Source: Egibacter rhizosphaerae
Lineage (GTDB): Bacteria > Actinomycetota > Nitriliruptoria > Euzebyales > Egibacteraceae
Assembly (NCBI RefSeq): GCF_004322855.1
Contig: NZ_CP036402.1
Location: 3,224,001 to 3,288,000 of the forward strand
Reading direction: 5' to 3'
Length of the DNA stretch: 64,000 nt
The notes under the pieces are model-generated. The model worked only from the letters and a program-made list of their open reading frames with translations, did not search any database and was not told where the DNA came from. Shown here in pieces: positions 7,936 through 17,315 of this stretch (position 1 is the first letter of the stretch; each line of letters opens with the position of its first letter). The translations under genes were made by a program, and so were the position numbers.

Positions 7936-10629
7936 ATGAGTGAACCGCCGGGGCCGGGCTGGTGGCAGGCCAGCGACGGCGAGTGGTACAGCCCGGAGCG
8001 CCACCCTGACCCGGCGCATCGTGCTCGCTTCGCTGCCGCCGCGTCGCGGGAGCCGGATCGGCTCGCGTCGGCGGGGCGCGTCCGGTCCCGTCGCCGACGC
8101 CGCGCCGCGGTCGCCCTCGCGGCCGCGGGCCTGGCGGTCGCCGTCGGCGGCGTCGGCACGGTAAGGCTCCTGTGGGCGCCTTCCGATGCCGAAGTGAGCG
8201 GCGGCAACACAGCTGGCAGCCCCGGGGGTGACTCGGCAGGCAGCACCGCCGATGCGCAGGCGGGCGCACTCGCCTGGGAGGACGACGAGGTGGTCGTCGA
8301 GGTCGCCGAGGGCGGCGCGGCCACGATCGTGGCTGGCTTCGAGGCCGCTGACGGGGTCAGCGATCCGCACGTCGAGGTCTCCGACGAGCTGGCCGACGCC
8401 CTGGCCGTCGTCGACGCGGTGCCGGACGCTGCACTGCCGGCCGGCGCGGGCGAGCTCGCCTTGGTCGCCGAGGCGCCGCCGGAGGCCGATGTCGGCGACA
8501 CCGTGACGGGCGAGGTGGCGGTACGCGACGGCGACGGGTCCGCGGGAGGCCCGCTGGCGGTGACCGTCGAGGTGGTGGCCGCCGGTGGCGACGGCGCGCT
8601 CGACCGGCCGCTGCAGCCGGCCTCCCACCGCATCGGCGAGGCCCGCCCGCTCGGACGTGCGGTGGTCGACGAGGCACTGGTCGTCATCGACCGCGAGGAG
8701 GCCGACGGTGGTCCGGCCGCCACCGCGCGCGCCGTCGCCGACGACCACGGGGCCACGGTGGTGGGCGCCACCCCGCCCGCCGCGATGTACCAGCTCCGCG
8801 TCGACGACGCCCACGACCCCGACGACGCCCACGACCCCGACGACGCCCACGACCCTGACGGCGCCGACGACCCCGACGACGCCCACGACGCGTTGGAGGG
8901 AGCGCTCGCCGGACTGGACGACGACGACCGTGTCGCCTCGGCCACCCGACACGTGCTCGGTGGCGGCCCAGCGGGCCAGGCCGACCCTCCGAGGCCCGCC
9001 GCGCCGCTCTGGGACGACAGCTGGGACGGCGAGCCGCGCGGCAACAACTGGCACCTCCAGCAGGCCCGCGTGCCCGAGGCGTGGGGGCACCAGACCGACG
9101 CCGGCGGGGTGCACGTGGCCGTCATCGACGGCGACTTCAGCCCCAGCCACCCTGATCTGAACTTCGCCGCGGTCCACGGCGAGCGCGCGACCGCCGAGCA
9201 TCACGGCAGCATGGTCGCCGGCGTCGCCTGCGCCGACGGCCACAACGGCGCGGGGATCAGCGGGGTGGCTTGGGACTGCGATCTGCACGGCCACGACGTG
9301 TTCTGGAACGCCCTTACCGACCTGCCGGCCCCCGACGCCGACCCCGACGACCCCGACCCCGACGACCCCGAGGATGACGGGCTCCGCTACGAAGCCGGCG
9401 ACCACGTGCTGTCCCGGCCCCTGGTCCATCAGGCGCTGGTCCGGGCGATCGAGGACGGCGCGGACGTCATCAACCTCAGCTTCGGGACGCAACTCGAGGA
9501 TGGCGCTGACTGCACGGTGTTCGACGATCCCGAGGTCCGCGAGCACCTGCGCGACCTCCGATTCGAGACGGTCGAGGTCCTGACTCAGGCGGTCGCGGAG
9601 CACCGCCACGAGCCGCTGATCGTGGTCGCCGCCGGCAACGACGCCTGCGAGGAGGAACTGCTCTGGCCCGGCAGCGTGGCCGACGAGGTGCCGGTCCCGG
9701 TCGTCACCGTGGGTGCGACGACCGAGCACAAGCAGCTGTCGGACTTCTCCAACCGCGGCGCCAGCGTCGACATCGCCGCGCCGGGTGGGCGCAGCGGGGC
9801 CGGGCGCGTCGGCGACGAGTTCGACCACATCCTCTCGACCTCCACCAGCGCCTGTGCCTGGGCGCCGGCCATCAGCCGCGGGTGCCAGGGCGGGGTGCAC
9901 GACCTCGCGTACGGCACGTCCTTCTCCGCTCCGATCGTGACCGGCGCCGCCGCGCTGATGATGGCGGCTGAGCCCGACCTGACCGCCGAGCAGGCCCGAG
10001 CGTGTCTGCTGGCCTCCGCGGACGGCCGCGACGTGGGCGGCCAGCCGTTCGGCGTGCTCGACGCCGCCACCGCCGTCGAGTGCGCCGGCGATCCCGACGT
10101 CGCGGCCCACCCAGACGATCCCGGCGCGCCGGACGTTGCCGACGAGCCTCACGACTCCGGCGCCGGCGAGGAGCCTCCCGAGGAGGGTGGGCCCGCTGGC
10201 GTCCGCGACGTCGACTGGGCCACGCGCGCCTACGACCCGCTGTGCGACGGCGAGCCCGGCGAGGTGCGCGACGGCGAGTGGGTGCCGGGCCCCGGCGACG
10301 CGCCCGACGCCCTGCGCCTGGACGTCGACGGCGTCGCGTGGGAGTACGGCCACGTGGAGGGCCACGATGGCGAGGTCGCGCTCGTGACCTTCGCGTGCGC
10401 GTTGGGGGCGTCGACCGGTTGGGGGGAGGTGCAGGTGTTCGGCGTCGAGGACGGCGAGGTCATCGACGTCGGTGGTCGCCTGGTCGGCTCACAGCCCGCG
10501 TTCGAGGACGGCGGGCTGCGCCTGACCCGCTACGAGTACGTCGACGACGACCCGCGCTGCTGCCCCAGCATCGAGGAGACGCTGCGGCTGCGTCTGGGCC
10601 CCGACGGCGAGTGGGTCGAGCGGCCCTGA
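7936..10629 (+). CDS. membrane-anchored S8 subtilase with N-terminal DUF2510 module
   Basis: 897 aa from ATG 7936, chosen because it places the DUF2510 module (PGWWQASDGEWYSPERHPDP) at the N-terminus as in neighbouring genes; an in-frame ATG at 7840 is the alternative. A basic stretch and a transmembrane helix follow (about 55-75). A prodomain-like region contains short HDPDDA repeats. The peptidase S8 domain has an apparently intact triad: D398 (AVIDGD), H423 (HHGSMVAG) and S662 (YGTSFSAP), with oxyanion N568 (AAGND). The C-terminal ~140 residues are unassigned and end with a CCPS motif. It should be an active extracellular serine protease tethered to the membrane. Unlike most secreted subtilases it keeps a cytosolic module. 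Confidence 0.88.
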   Translation: MSEPPGPGWWQASDGEWYSPERHPDPAHRARFAAAASREPDRLASAGRVRSRRRRRAAVALAAAGLAVAVGGVGTVRLLWAPSDAEVSGGNTAGSPGGDSAGSTADAQAGALAWEDDEVVVEVAEGGAATIVAGFEAADGVSDPHVEVSDELADALAVVDAVPDAALPAGAGELALVAEAPPEADVGDTVTGEVAVRDGDGSAGGPLAVTVEVVAAGGDGALDRPLQPASHRIGEARPLGRAVVDEALVVIDREEADGGPAATARAVADDHGATVVGATPPAAMYQLRVDDAHDPDDAHDPDDAHDPDGADDPDDAHDALEGALAGLDDDDRVASATRHVLGGGPAGQADPPRPAAPLWDDSWDGEPRGNNWHLQQARVPEAWGHQTDAGGVHVAVIDGDFSPSHPDLNFAAVHGERATAEHHGSMVAGVACADGHNGAGISGVAWDCDLHGHDVFWNALTDLPAPDADPDDPDPDDPEDDGLRYEAGDHVLSRPLVHQALVRAIEDGADVINLSFGTQLEDGADCTVFDDPEVREHLRDLRFETVEVLTQAVAEHRHEPLIVVAAGNDACEEELLWPGSVADEVPVPVVTVGATTEHKQLSDFSNRGASVDIAAPGGRSGAGRVGDEFDHILSTSTSACAWAPAISRGCQGGVHDLAYGTSFSAPIVTGAAALMMAAEPDLTAEQARACLLASADGRDVGGQPFGVLDAATAVECAGDPDVAAHPDDPGAPDVADEPHDSGAGEEPPEEGGPAGVRDVDWATRAYDPLCDGEPGEVRDGEWVPGPGDAPDALRLDVDGVAWEYGHVEGHDGEVALVTFACALGASTGWGEVQVFGVEDGEVIDVGGRLVGSQPAFEDGGLRLTRYEYVDDDPRCCPSIEETLRLRLGPDGEWVERP

Positions 10630-10631
10630 GA

Positions 10632-11657
10632 TCAGTCCTCGTCGGCGGCGACCTCGTCGAGGTGGGCCTCGATCCCGCTGACGAGGGCGTCGGCGAGCTC
10701 GGCGCGCCCCGACTCGCTCGCCAGCGTGGCGGCGTCGTCGGGGTTGCCCATGTTCCCGACCTCGACGAGCACGGCGGGCACGTCCGAGCGGTTCAGCGTG
10801 CCCAGGTCGTCGCGTTGGACGAGGCCGTGCTCGCCGACGTAGGTCGCCGGTTCGCGGCCCGCATCGAGGAACGCGTCCCGGATGTGCGCCGCGAGGATCG
10901 CCGAGGGCTCGACGATGTGCTCGGTGTGGCCCTCGACGGCGTCGGGGTGGATGACGTGGAACCCGTGGGCCTGCGCCGGTGCCCCGTCGGCGTGGATGGA
11001 CACCAGCAGGTCGGCGCCGACCTCGCCGGCGAACGCGCCGCGCTCGTCGATGCACGGTCCCCAGCCCTCGTTGTCCTCGCGGGTCAGGTGGACCTCGGCG
11101 CCCTCGTCCTCGAGCTCGTCGCGCACGACCCGTGACAGGTCCCAGTTGAACCGCGCCTCGGTGTAGCCGTCGTCGGTGACCGCGCCGACGGTGTTGCACT
11201 GCTTGGTGAGCCCACCGGCGTCGACCGGCTGCTGGATCTCCTCGGGATGGTCCGCGTTGCCGCCGTTGTGGCCGGGGTCGATCGCGACCACCGCGCCGTC
11301 GAGGGGGCCGTCCGCGGCCTCTTTCGACCCGCCGTCGTCCTCGTCGGTCGGCTCGTCGTCCTCCTCGGGGTCGTCCTCGCCGCCGTCGTGGTGGCCCGCA
11401 TCTCCGCCGAGTCCGTCGTCGTCGACCTCGCCGGGGTCCTCGTCGGACTCGTCGGGGTCGTCGGCTCCGTCGGAGTCGAATCCGTCGAATCCGTCGAATC
11501 CGTCGGATCCCTCGGGTGCGTCGGGTGGCTCGTCGGCCGGCGGGGTCGCGTCGTCGGTCCCGTCGGCACCGGCGGTCGCCTCGGGTTCTTCCCCCTCCCC
11601 GCAGCTCGCCAGGGCCAGCGCGCCCACCAGGAGCGCGACGATCAGCCGCACGCGCAT
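10632..11657 (-). CDS. lipoprotein N-acetylmuramoyl-L-alanine amidase (Amidase_3)
   Basis: 341 aa. A lipoprotein signal ends at LASC (C19), so the protein should be lipid-anchored. An acidic low-complexity linker (30-120) contains FDGFDG repeats. The Amidase_3 domain shows zinc ligands H130 (DPGHNGG), E167 and H222 (SIHADG), and catalytic E299 (LVEVGNMGN). It should cleave the amide bond between MurNAc and L-alanine in peptidoglycan. Its start follows AGAGGAGTG and lies just downstream of a decayed DUF2510 gene. It is convergent with the subtilase gene, with only 2 bp between them. Confidence 0.92.
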   Translation of the reverse strand: MRVRLIVALLVGALALASCGEGEEPEATAGADGTDDATPPADEPPDAPEGSDGFDGFDGFDSDGADDPDESDEDPGEVDDDGLGGDAGHHDGGEDDPEEDDEPTDEDDGGSKEAADGPLDGAVVAIDPGHNGGNADHPEEIQQPVDAGGLTKQCNTVGAVTDDGYTEARFNWDLSRVVRDELEDEGAEVHLTREDNEGWGPCIDERGAFAGEVGADLLVSIHADGAPAQAHGFHVIHPDAVEGHTEHIVEPSAILAAHIRDAFLDAGREPATYVGEHGLVQRDDLGTLNRSDVPAVLVEVGNMGNPDDAATLASESGRAELADALVSGIEAHLDEVAADED

Positions 11658-11741
11658 CCGTCACTCCTCTTGTCCGCTCGCGCGGGACAGCCCGCTTGGT
11701 CGCCTGCCCGTCGGCCGCGCGACCCGTGGGGTTGAATCCAC

Positions 11742-11850
11742 GGCCGGGGGCTCCGGGGGAGTCTGCGCGAACCGCGCGGTAGGCCGAGTCGGCGTGCTGC
11801 TCGGGCGGGCACCAGAAGCCGTCGTTGGCCTGTCACGCTCCCCGGCTCAT
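11742..11850 (-). pseudogene. DUF2510 N-terminal remnant with nonsense codon
   Basis: The ATG at 11850 overlaps the TGA stop of the upstream CW_binding_2 gene (ATGA). Translation gives MSRGA, then TGA, then QANDGFWCPPEQHADSAYR. This aligns with the DUF2510 start MSHGAWQASDGNWYPSEQHPDPAYR of the gene at 15326, with the conserved TGG (W) changed to TGA. The frame stays open to about the amidase start without a recognisable domain. Confidence 0.7.
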
Positions 11851-13796
11851 GGCGGCTCCACCGCCTCGTCGGGGACGACGCCCGCGTGCACGCCCCAGCG
11901 GGCGCTGCGCAGCGCCTCACCCTCGGGCCCGAGGGTCACCCCGTCCTCACCGGGCACGACCTGCAGCGAGCACTCGCCGAAGCCGGCGCGCCCCATCTCG
12001 ACGCCACCGGGGACGTCGAGCAACGGCGCGCCACGTGGGTCGGTGACGCAGGTCGGCACCGGAGGATCGGGGCTGATCTCGACGAAGTTGGCCGCCTCGC
12101 CTGGCGAGCCGATGACCCGCGGCGCGCCGCGGCGCGGCTCGATGATGACGCCGCCGTGCGTGGCCGCGAACATGTCGCACCCCCAATGCCCGCACTCGGG
12201 ACCGACGATGTAGGCGTCGGGCCCGCCGAATCGATCGGCGACCTCGCGCTGCCGATCGTAGACGCTGCCACGAAGGCGGCGGTCCTCCGCGGCGAGGCCC
12301 GCGTCGCGATCGTCGCGGCGCAGCGCGTCGGCGAAGGCCTCACCGGCGCGCTGCACACCCTCGCGCTGCGCGTCGGGCCCGACACCGTCGGCGCGCAGGA
12401 TGACACGGCGGTCACCCGAGCCGGCGGTCGAGGAGGCATCGACGTCGAAGGCGCCCCGTAGCCGCCACGACGTCGCGTGGCGCTCCAGGCTCGTGGCGGC
12501 GTCGTCCACGCCGAACACCGCCAAGTCCACAGCGCACCCGGCGTCGCCGGGCTCGCAGCGCTCGCCGACCCCGTCGACGGCGAGCACGGTGGCGCCCGCG
12601 AGCGGCTCGCTGTCGAAGGGGCGGGTCGCGGCGTCCGCGTCGACGCGCAGGGCGAGGTCAAGGCGCACCTGCTGGCCATGGTGCCCGTCGAGGTGGTCCA
12701 GCAGGCGCGGCGCGCCGCCGTGGAACGGCTCGACGACCCCGGTGAGCCGCTCGCCGTCGGCACGCAGCGCCGCCTGCCCGGCGGCGGCCGCCGCCACCTG
12801 CGCGAGCACCTCGTCGTCGATCGCGGCGTCGCTGCCCAGGGCCACCACCTCGTCGGGGGCGTGCAGCCGCGCGGCCTCCAACACCGTCGGGCTCACCGGG
12901 CCGGTGCGGGGGGCCAGCATGAGGGGCCCGTCGTCGAGCGCGCCGGCGGCCAGCGCGTCGGGGAAGGTGTCGGCACGGGCCAGGTAGAGCCGCGACGCGT
13001 CTCCGTCGGCGGTGCCGGCAGCCTCGTCGGCGACGCGCGCGGCCGTGTCGAAGCGGTCGCGTCCGTCGAGGCGATCGACGGCGCGGCCCTCCGCGGCCTC
13101 GAGCAGCACTTCGCGAGACAGCGCCGAGCGCCCGCCGAGCCCGACGACCTCGGCGGGGTCGAGCGCCTCGATCGCGTCGGCGAGTCCGCCCGGCAGCGGG
13201 GCGGCGTCGCGGGCCAGCAGCACCGGGCCCGCGTCGATGACCCCGGCCGCCAGCGAGTCGGCGAACTCGTCCGCGCGCGCGAGGTACACGGTGTCGGCGC
13301 CGTCGGGGTAGGCGGCCTCGGCGATGGCCACGGCGGTGGCGAACCGGTCGTCGCCGGCCAAGCGGTCGGTGGCGCGGCCGCCTGCCGCCTCGGTCAACGT
13401 CGCCGACTCGACGGCCGCCGTGCCGCCCAAGGCGACCACGCGTGCCGGGTCGAGGCGCTCGACCTCGTCGACGACCACGTCGGGGACCGGGCCGCCACTG
13501 GGAGTCAGCAGGGTCGGTCCGTCGTCCAAGGCTCCGGCGGCGAGCGCGTCGGCGAACTCGTCGGCGCGCGCGAGGTACGCGGTGTCGGCGCCGTCGGGGT
13601 AGGCGGCCTCGGCGATGGCCACGGCGGTGGCGAACCGGTCGTCGCCGGCCAGCCGTGACGACGCGACCGTCTGGCCGCCCGCGGCCTCGGTCGGCTCCTC
13701 GGCATCGGCGACCCACGGGTCGCTGATCCCCGTGGCGGCCACCGCCACGGCCGACAGTGTCAGCACGCTCAGGACGGCTCGACGAGGGGGTCTCAT
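11847..13796 (-). CDS. secreted protein with three N-terminal CW_binding_2 repeats
   Basis: 649 aa from ATG 13796, chosen because it opens directly onto a signal peptide (RPPRRAVLSVLTLSAVAVAATG); longer in-frame starts lack one. Three CW_binding_2 repeats (about 45-345) carry the R-L/D-G-DRF-TA and LGG signatures. The ~300-residue C-terminal part has several cysteines (GERCEPGDAGC, GPECGHWGC) and is unassigned. CW_binding_2 proteins attach to cell-wall polymers, so it is a surface protein. The stop overlaps the start of a decayed DUF2510 gene, suggesting former translational coupling. Confidence 0.85.
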   Translation of the reverse strand: MRPPRRAVLSVLTLSAVAVAATGISDPWVADAEEPTEAAGGQTVASSRLAGDDRFATAVAIAEAAYPDGADTAYLARADEFADALAAGALDDGPTLLTPSGGPVPDVVVDEVERLDPARVVALGGTAAVESATLTEAAGGRATDRLAGDDRFATAVAIAEAAYPDGADTVYLARADEFADSLAAGVIDAGPVLLARDAAPLPGGLADAIEALDPAEVVGLGGRSALSREVLLEAAEGRAVDRLDGRDRFDTAARVADEAAGTADGDASRLYLARADTFPDALAAGALDDGPLMLAPRTGPVSPTVLEAARLHAPDEVVALGSDAAIDDEVLAQVAAAAAGQAALRADGERLTGVVEPFHGGAPRLLDHLDGHHGQQVRLDLALRVDADAATRPFDSEPLAGATVLAVDGVGERCEPGDAGCAVDLAVFGVDDAATSLERHATSWRLRGAFDVDASSTAGSGDRRVILRADGVGPDAQREGVQRAGEAFADALRRDDRDAGLAAEDRRLRGSVYDRQREVADRFGGPDAYIVGPECGHWGCDMFAATHGGVIIEPRRGAPRVIGSPGEAANFVEISPDPPVPTCVTDPRGAPLLDVPGGVEMGRAGFGECSLQVVPGEDGVTLGPEGEALRSARWGVHAGVVPDEAVEPP

Positions 13797-14090
13797 AGTC
13801 TCGATCCTCACACTCGCTGCCGGCGCGGCAGCCGTCCGGTCAACCCCACGGATCGTGCGGGCGGAGGCGCGGCGGGCCATGGCGGGCTATCCGGGATCCT
13901 CCGGTGGCCCGGCCCGGCGGCACTGCCCGAGGAGGCGCTCGATGAGGCGGGCCGGCGCGCCGAGGCGTCCACCGTCACGCGCGTGCCGGGCCCGCAGCGC
14001 TTCGCCGCCGCCGAGCTCGCTGTCAATGCGATCAGTGATGGACACGATCGAACTCCGGCTGTGAACCCGTGGGCGGCCGGTCGTCGCGCG
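13797..14090. other. intergenic, no recognisable gene
   Basis: About 294 bp between two minus-strand genes. It is open in several frames because of high GC, but no family signature was recognised. It probably holds the promoter of the 13796 gene. Confidence 0.4.
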
Positions 14091-15326
14091 TCAGTCGCCC
14101 GGGGCTGCCTGCTCGAGAACGGTCCGGTCCAGACGCCTCATGGCCCGCACCACGTCGCCCGCCTCGTCGGGATCGGCCGTCGCCCACACGACCGCGCCCT
14201 CGCGCTCGACGCTGGCAATGGTGCCCGCTTCGTCGTCGCTGCGCTCACGCAGCGCCTCGGCGTTGGTCTCGGCGGTCCCGTCGTCGTCGTGCACGAGCAC
14301 GAGGGTCGGGGTGAGCTCCGGCCCGTCCGCCACAGTCGCGTACGCCCCTGCCGCGTAGGGCTCGGGCAGGTGCTCGGCGCCGTCCAGCTCGCCCCAATCA
14401 AGGTCGATCGCCGGCGGCGCGTGGAAGACCCACGCGTAGGCGCTCCGCCCTTCCAGCGCCGCCGCGAGCGTGCGCAGGCCACTCACGTCGCTGAGCCGTC
14501 GCGCGTCGGGGCCGAGCGCGGTGGGCAGTTCCTCCGGGCCGCCGGTGGTCGGGCTCTCGCCGATCGCCACCGTGTCCCCGTCGGGCACGATCGCGCTCGC
14601 GTTGGCCAGCACGGAGTCCTCGCCCTCGCGTTCGAACCACGTCGGGTCGTCGCGGCGTCCCCAGCGGTCATGCTCGTCGAGGCTCGCGGCGACCTCAGCC
14701 GCCTCGTCGCGCAACGTGCCGGCCCAAGCCGAGCCCCCGTGCCACTCCACGAACTGGTCGACGTCGACCGGGCCGAACCCGAGCTCGTCGCCGAACGCGA
14801 CCTCCTCGAGCCGGATCATCGCCGCGATGAAATCGTTGCCCGGCGGCAGCGAGCCTCGCGTGCCGCTCAGCGGGTGGTCATGGTCAGTCGCGGTGTCCGC
14901 GTCCAGGGCCTGCCAGTCGCGCGCGTCGGCGGGTCGTCCCGCGGGCGCAACCTCCCAGCCCAGCTCCAGGTCGCCGAGGACGAGGAACGGCAGCGCCCCG
15001 CCGGTCTCGCGGTAGGGGATCGCGTCCAGCAGTCGCACCAGCGTCCCGTCCGCGTCGTTCGGGTCGGCGGTCTCCTCGACGTCGTTCGCGTCCACCGTCC
15101 CCTCGGCCTCGCCTTCGTCGCCGCCCAACGTGAACGTGGCGACCGTGACGCCGGCGGCTGCGACGACGGCGAGCGCCAGCGCGGCGAGGGTGGGGTCGCG
15201 CCGGCGGCGGACCGCGGGCGGCGGATCCGGGGGAGCTTGTGCGTATCGCGCGCGGTAGGCCGGGTCGGGGTGCTGCTCGGACGGGTACCAGTTGCCGTCG
15301 CTGGCCTGCCACGCTCCGTGGCTCAT
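14091..15326 (-). CDS. DUF2510-TM protein with unassigned extracellular domain
   Basis: 411 aa. The N-terminal DUF2510 module (AWQASDGNWYPSEQHPDPAYR) is followed by a transmembrane helix (about 45-68) and an acidic linker rich in DAND/DPND. The ~320-residue extracellular part (from LVRLLDAIPY onward) was not matched to a family. It has FVEWHGG and TLVLVHDDDGT segments and no obvious catalytic motif. Its ATG overlaps the TGA of the preceding gene (15323-15326), so it is probably translationally coupled to the zinc-ribbon/NTF2-like protein. Confidence 0.75.
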   Translation of the reverse strand: MSHGAWQASDGNWYPSEQHPDPAYRARYAQAPPDPPPAVRRRRDPTLAALALAVVAAAGVTVATFTLGGDEGEAEGTVDANDVEETADPNDADGTLVRLLDAIPYRETGGALPFLVLGDLELGWEVAPAGRPADARDWQALDADTATDHDHPLSGTRGSLPPGNDFIAAMIRLEEVAFGDELGFGPVDVDQFVEWHGGSAWAGTLRDEAAEVAASLDEHDRWGRRDDPTWFEREGEDSVLANASAIVPDGDTVAIGESPTTGGPEELPTALGPDARRLSDVSGLRTLAAALEGRSAYAWVFHAPPAIDLDWGELDGAEHLPEPYAAGAYATVADGPELTPTLVLVHDDDGTAETNAEALRERSDDEAGTIASVEREGAVVWATADPDEAGDVVRAMRRLDRTVLEQAAPGD

Positions 15327-16270
15327 CGTGGCTCCACCTTCCCCTCGGGGACGTGCTCGGCCTCCAGCACCTCGTAGTCGTCGAGCAGCAGCACGTCACC
15401 CTCATCGTCGGGGACGAACTCGACCCGCAGGAGCTCCTTGGAGACGGCGCCGTCAGGCAGGGCGAACTCCACCCGCCCTTCGACTCGCCCGCTGTTCGGC
15501 TCCACGTTGGTGACGTCGACGACATCCACCCCGACGATCGTGTCTTCGACGAACGCGGCGACGTCACCGGACGACCATCCGTCCTCGCTGCGGAGCCCAG
15601 GCGACTGGAGCGCGAGGACGCCGTCGACGTCGCCCGCGTCCATCGTCGCGTGGTAGCGCTCGAACGCTCGCGTGAGCTCGTGCGCGCTGGACGTCGCCGA
15701 TGTCTCGTCCCCGTCTGCCGGGCCCGATGCCTCGGCCTTATGGGGGCCCTCTGCCGCGGAGCGCGGCTCGTCCTGGGCGTCCTCGCGAGGCGCGTCGGGC
15801 GGCACGTCCCCGGCTGGCTCGTCGACCTCGTCGACCTCGTCGACCTTGTGGGTCTCGGGGTCGACGTCGCCGGTGAGCAGCTGGTCCAACAGGGCGGGCT
15901 CGGCCAGGTGCAACCATGCCAGTACCCCTACGCCGATCACGCCGACGATCAGCAGCGCCCCGAGACCCCACAGGAGCCGATCGGGCGGCTTGCGCTGCGC
16001 CCGCGCCGTGGGGGCAGCTGGCGGTGGCGGTGGTGGAGGTGGAGGTGGAGGCGGAGGCGGCGACGCCGTCGCCCGTAGGGCCGGACCGGATGACGACGAG
16101 GGCTCGGGCGGGGGAGGCGGCGGCCCCGAGGCGGTGCCCGCACCGCCGTCCGGCCGTTCCGGGGGTGGGAGCTCCGCCGTCTCGTCGACCCGATCGACCC
16201 GGGTCCCGCACTCGATGCAGTACGCGACCCCGGTGCTCAACCGGGATCCGCATTGCTCGCAGTACCTCAC
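15323..16270 (-). CDS. zinc-ribbon/poly-proline membrane protein with NTF2-like domain
   Basis: 315 aa from GTG 16270, chosen because AGGGGGA lies upstream and the protein then begins with the zinc ribbon (RYCEQCGSRL...CIECG), as in its paralogues; an in-frame ATG at 16360 would overlap the upstream gene. A proline-rich linker, a transmembrane helix (LLWGLGALLIVGVIGVGVLA) and an acidic linker follow. The C-terminal ~120 residues (ELTRAFERYHATMDAGDVDGVLAL...) resemble a SnoaL/NTF2-like fold. Ligand and role are unknown. Confidence 0.75.
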   Translation of the reverse strand: MRYCEQCGSRLSTGVAYCIECGTRVDRVDETAELPPPERPDGGAGTASGPPPPPPEPSSSSGPALRATASPPPPPPPPPPPPPPAAPTARAQRKPPDRLLWGLGALLIVGVIGVGVLAWLHLAEPALLDQLLTGDVDPETHKVDEVDEVDEPAGDVPPDAPREDAQDEPRSAAEGPHKAEASGPADGDETSATSSAHELTRAFERYHATMDAGDVDGVLALQSPGLRSEDGWSSGDVAAFVEDTIVGVDVVDVTNVEPNSGRVEGRVEFALPDGAVSKELLRVEFVPDDEGDVLLLDDYEVLEAEHVPEGKVEPR

Positions 16271-16322
16271 GGACTGATCCCCCTCGGCCCGATCGTCCGA
16301 CCCTGGTCGTCGGTCGGTTCGG

Positions 16323-17111
16323 TCACGACCTGCCTCCTGGGCGGTCGGTTCGTGCGGCATCCGTGGCCGGTGAGGGGTGCAGTGGCGGCGTCCCGTACTG
16401 GTTCGCGTGCGGCTGTCCTGGCAGCGCGCAGAACACGAGCAACGCGATCACGAAGAGCCAACTGACCGGCTGCAGCAGCGTGACGACGATGAGTGCCCCG
16501 AGGGCCCCGGCTTGTAGGAACAGCAGCGGCAGCAGGCTCAGGACCAACGGCGGTCCCAGCAGCGCGAGCACCCACACGCCGCTGCGACCGAGGTCGTGGA
16601 AGCGGCGCGTGGTCACCGCGAGGTAGGGAAGCAGCAACACGAGGAAGACGATGAGCGAGAGCCACTCGGAGCCGATGACCCACGCGGCCAGCGAGACGAT
16701 CCCTTGGAGCAGGACCCACCACCAGTACTCCGCGCGGGGCGCGCGTCCGTCGAAGTGGTTGAACTTCCGCAACACCGTGACGATCGCCTCGCCGAAGCGC
16801 AGCGGGTCCGTCGAGGCCGCAGGGGCGTGCGCGTCCGCGCCTCCTGCGTCGCTCACGTGCTCGGTCCAACTATCGCCGTCCCACCAGCGTTGCCCCGGCA
16901 GCCCGTAAGGATCGGCGTGCCAGCCGGGGGGAGGGTGCTCGGCAGGGACCGGACGCTGCGACGACTCCTCGGACGACGACCGCCCCGCCGACGGGGGGAG
17001 GTCGGCGTCCTGCTTGGGATGCCACTGCTCGGCCCACTGGTTGCCGTCCCAGTACCGCAGCATGCGCTCGTCGGTGGGGTCCTCGAACCAGCCTGGCTGC
17101 GGCAGTTGCAT
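16323..17111 (-). CDS. double DUF2510 domain, DUF805 membrane protein
   Basis: 262 aa from ATG 17111, the last start in a run of repeated start regions; in-frame ATGs at 17141 and 17306 are alternatives. Two DUF2510 modules (PGWFEDPTDERMLRYWDGNQW and PGWHADPYGLPGQRWWDGDSW) precede a DUF805 domain with about four transmembrane helices and the typical RAPRAEYWWW and TRRFHDLGRSG motifs. DUF805 is a widespread inner-membrane family of unknown function. Confidence 0.88.
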   Translation of the reverse strand: MQLPQPGWFEDPTDERMLRYWDGNQWAEQWHPKQDADLPPSAGRSSSEESSQRPVPAEHPPPGWHADPYGLPGQRWWDGDSWTEHVSDAGGADAHAPAASTDPLRFGEAIVTVLRKFNHFDGRAPRAEYWWWVLLQGIVSLAAWVIGSEWLSLIVFLVLLLPYLAVTTRRFHDLGRSGVWVLALLGPPLVLSLLPLLFLQAGALGALIVVTLLQPVSWLFVIALLVFCALPGQPHANQYGTPPLHPSPATDAARTDRPGGRS

Positions 17112-17169
17112 GATGGCCCCCTGCGTGATGACCCCCTGCATGATGGCCCCCTGCGTGATGTCCCCCCTG
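17111..17169. repeat. 15-bp tandem repeat duplicating RBS and start codons
   Basis: Four units of TGATGGCCCCCTGCG type begin at 17111, 17126, 17141 and 17156 (the last is 14 bp). On the minus strand each unit supplies a CAGGGGG Shine-Dalgarno-like stretch, and alternate units supply ATC-ATG. Full units keep the reading frame. Confidence 0.85.
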
Positions 17170-17315
17170 TGATGGCCATCAGGGGCTCGTTGGCTCGTTT
17201 CGCCGCCAGCGGGACCCGTCACGGGTGTGGATGCGGAAACGGGAGCAGGCCCCGATCGGTCCGCGTCAGCCTCGTCGAGGCTCGGGCGCCCCGCATCCCC
17301 CGCCACCCACCAGGC

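Noticed and set aside
7792-10365. Long minus-strand open frame opposite the subtilase
   Set aside because: The plus-strand product has an intact subtilase triad and a DUF2510 module. The minus product is low-complexity V/G/H/A with no family features.
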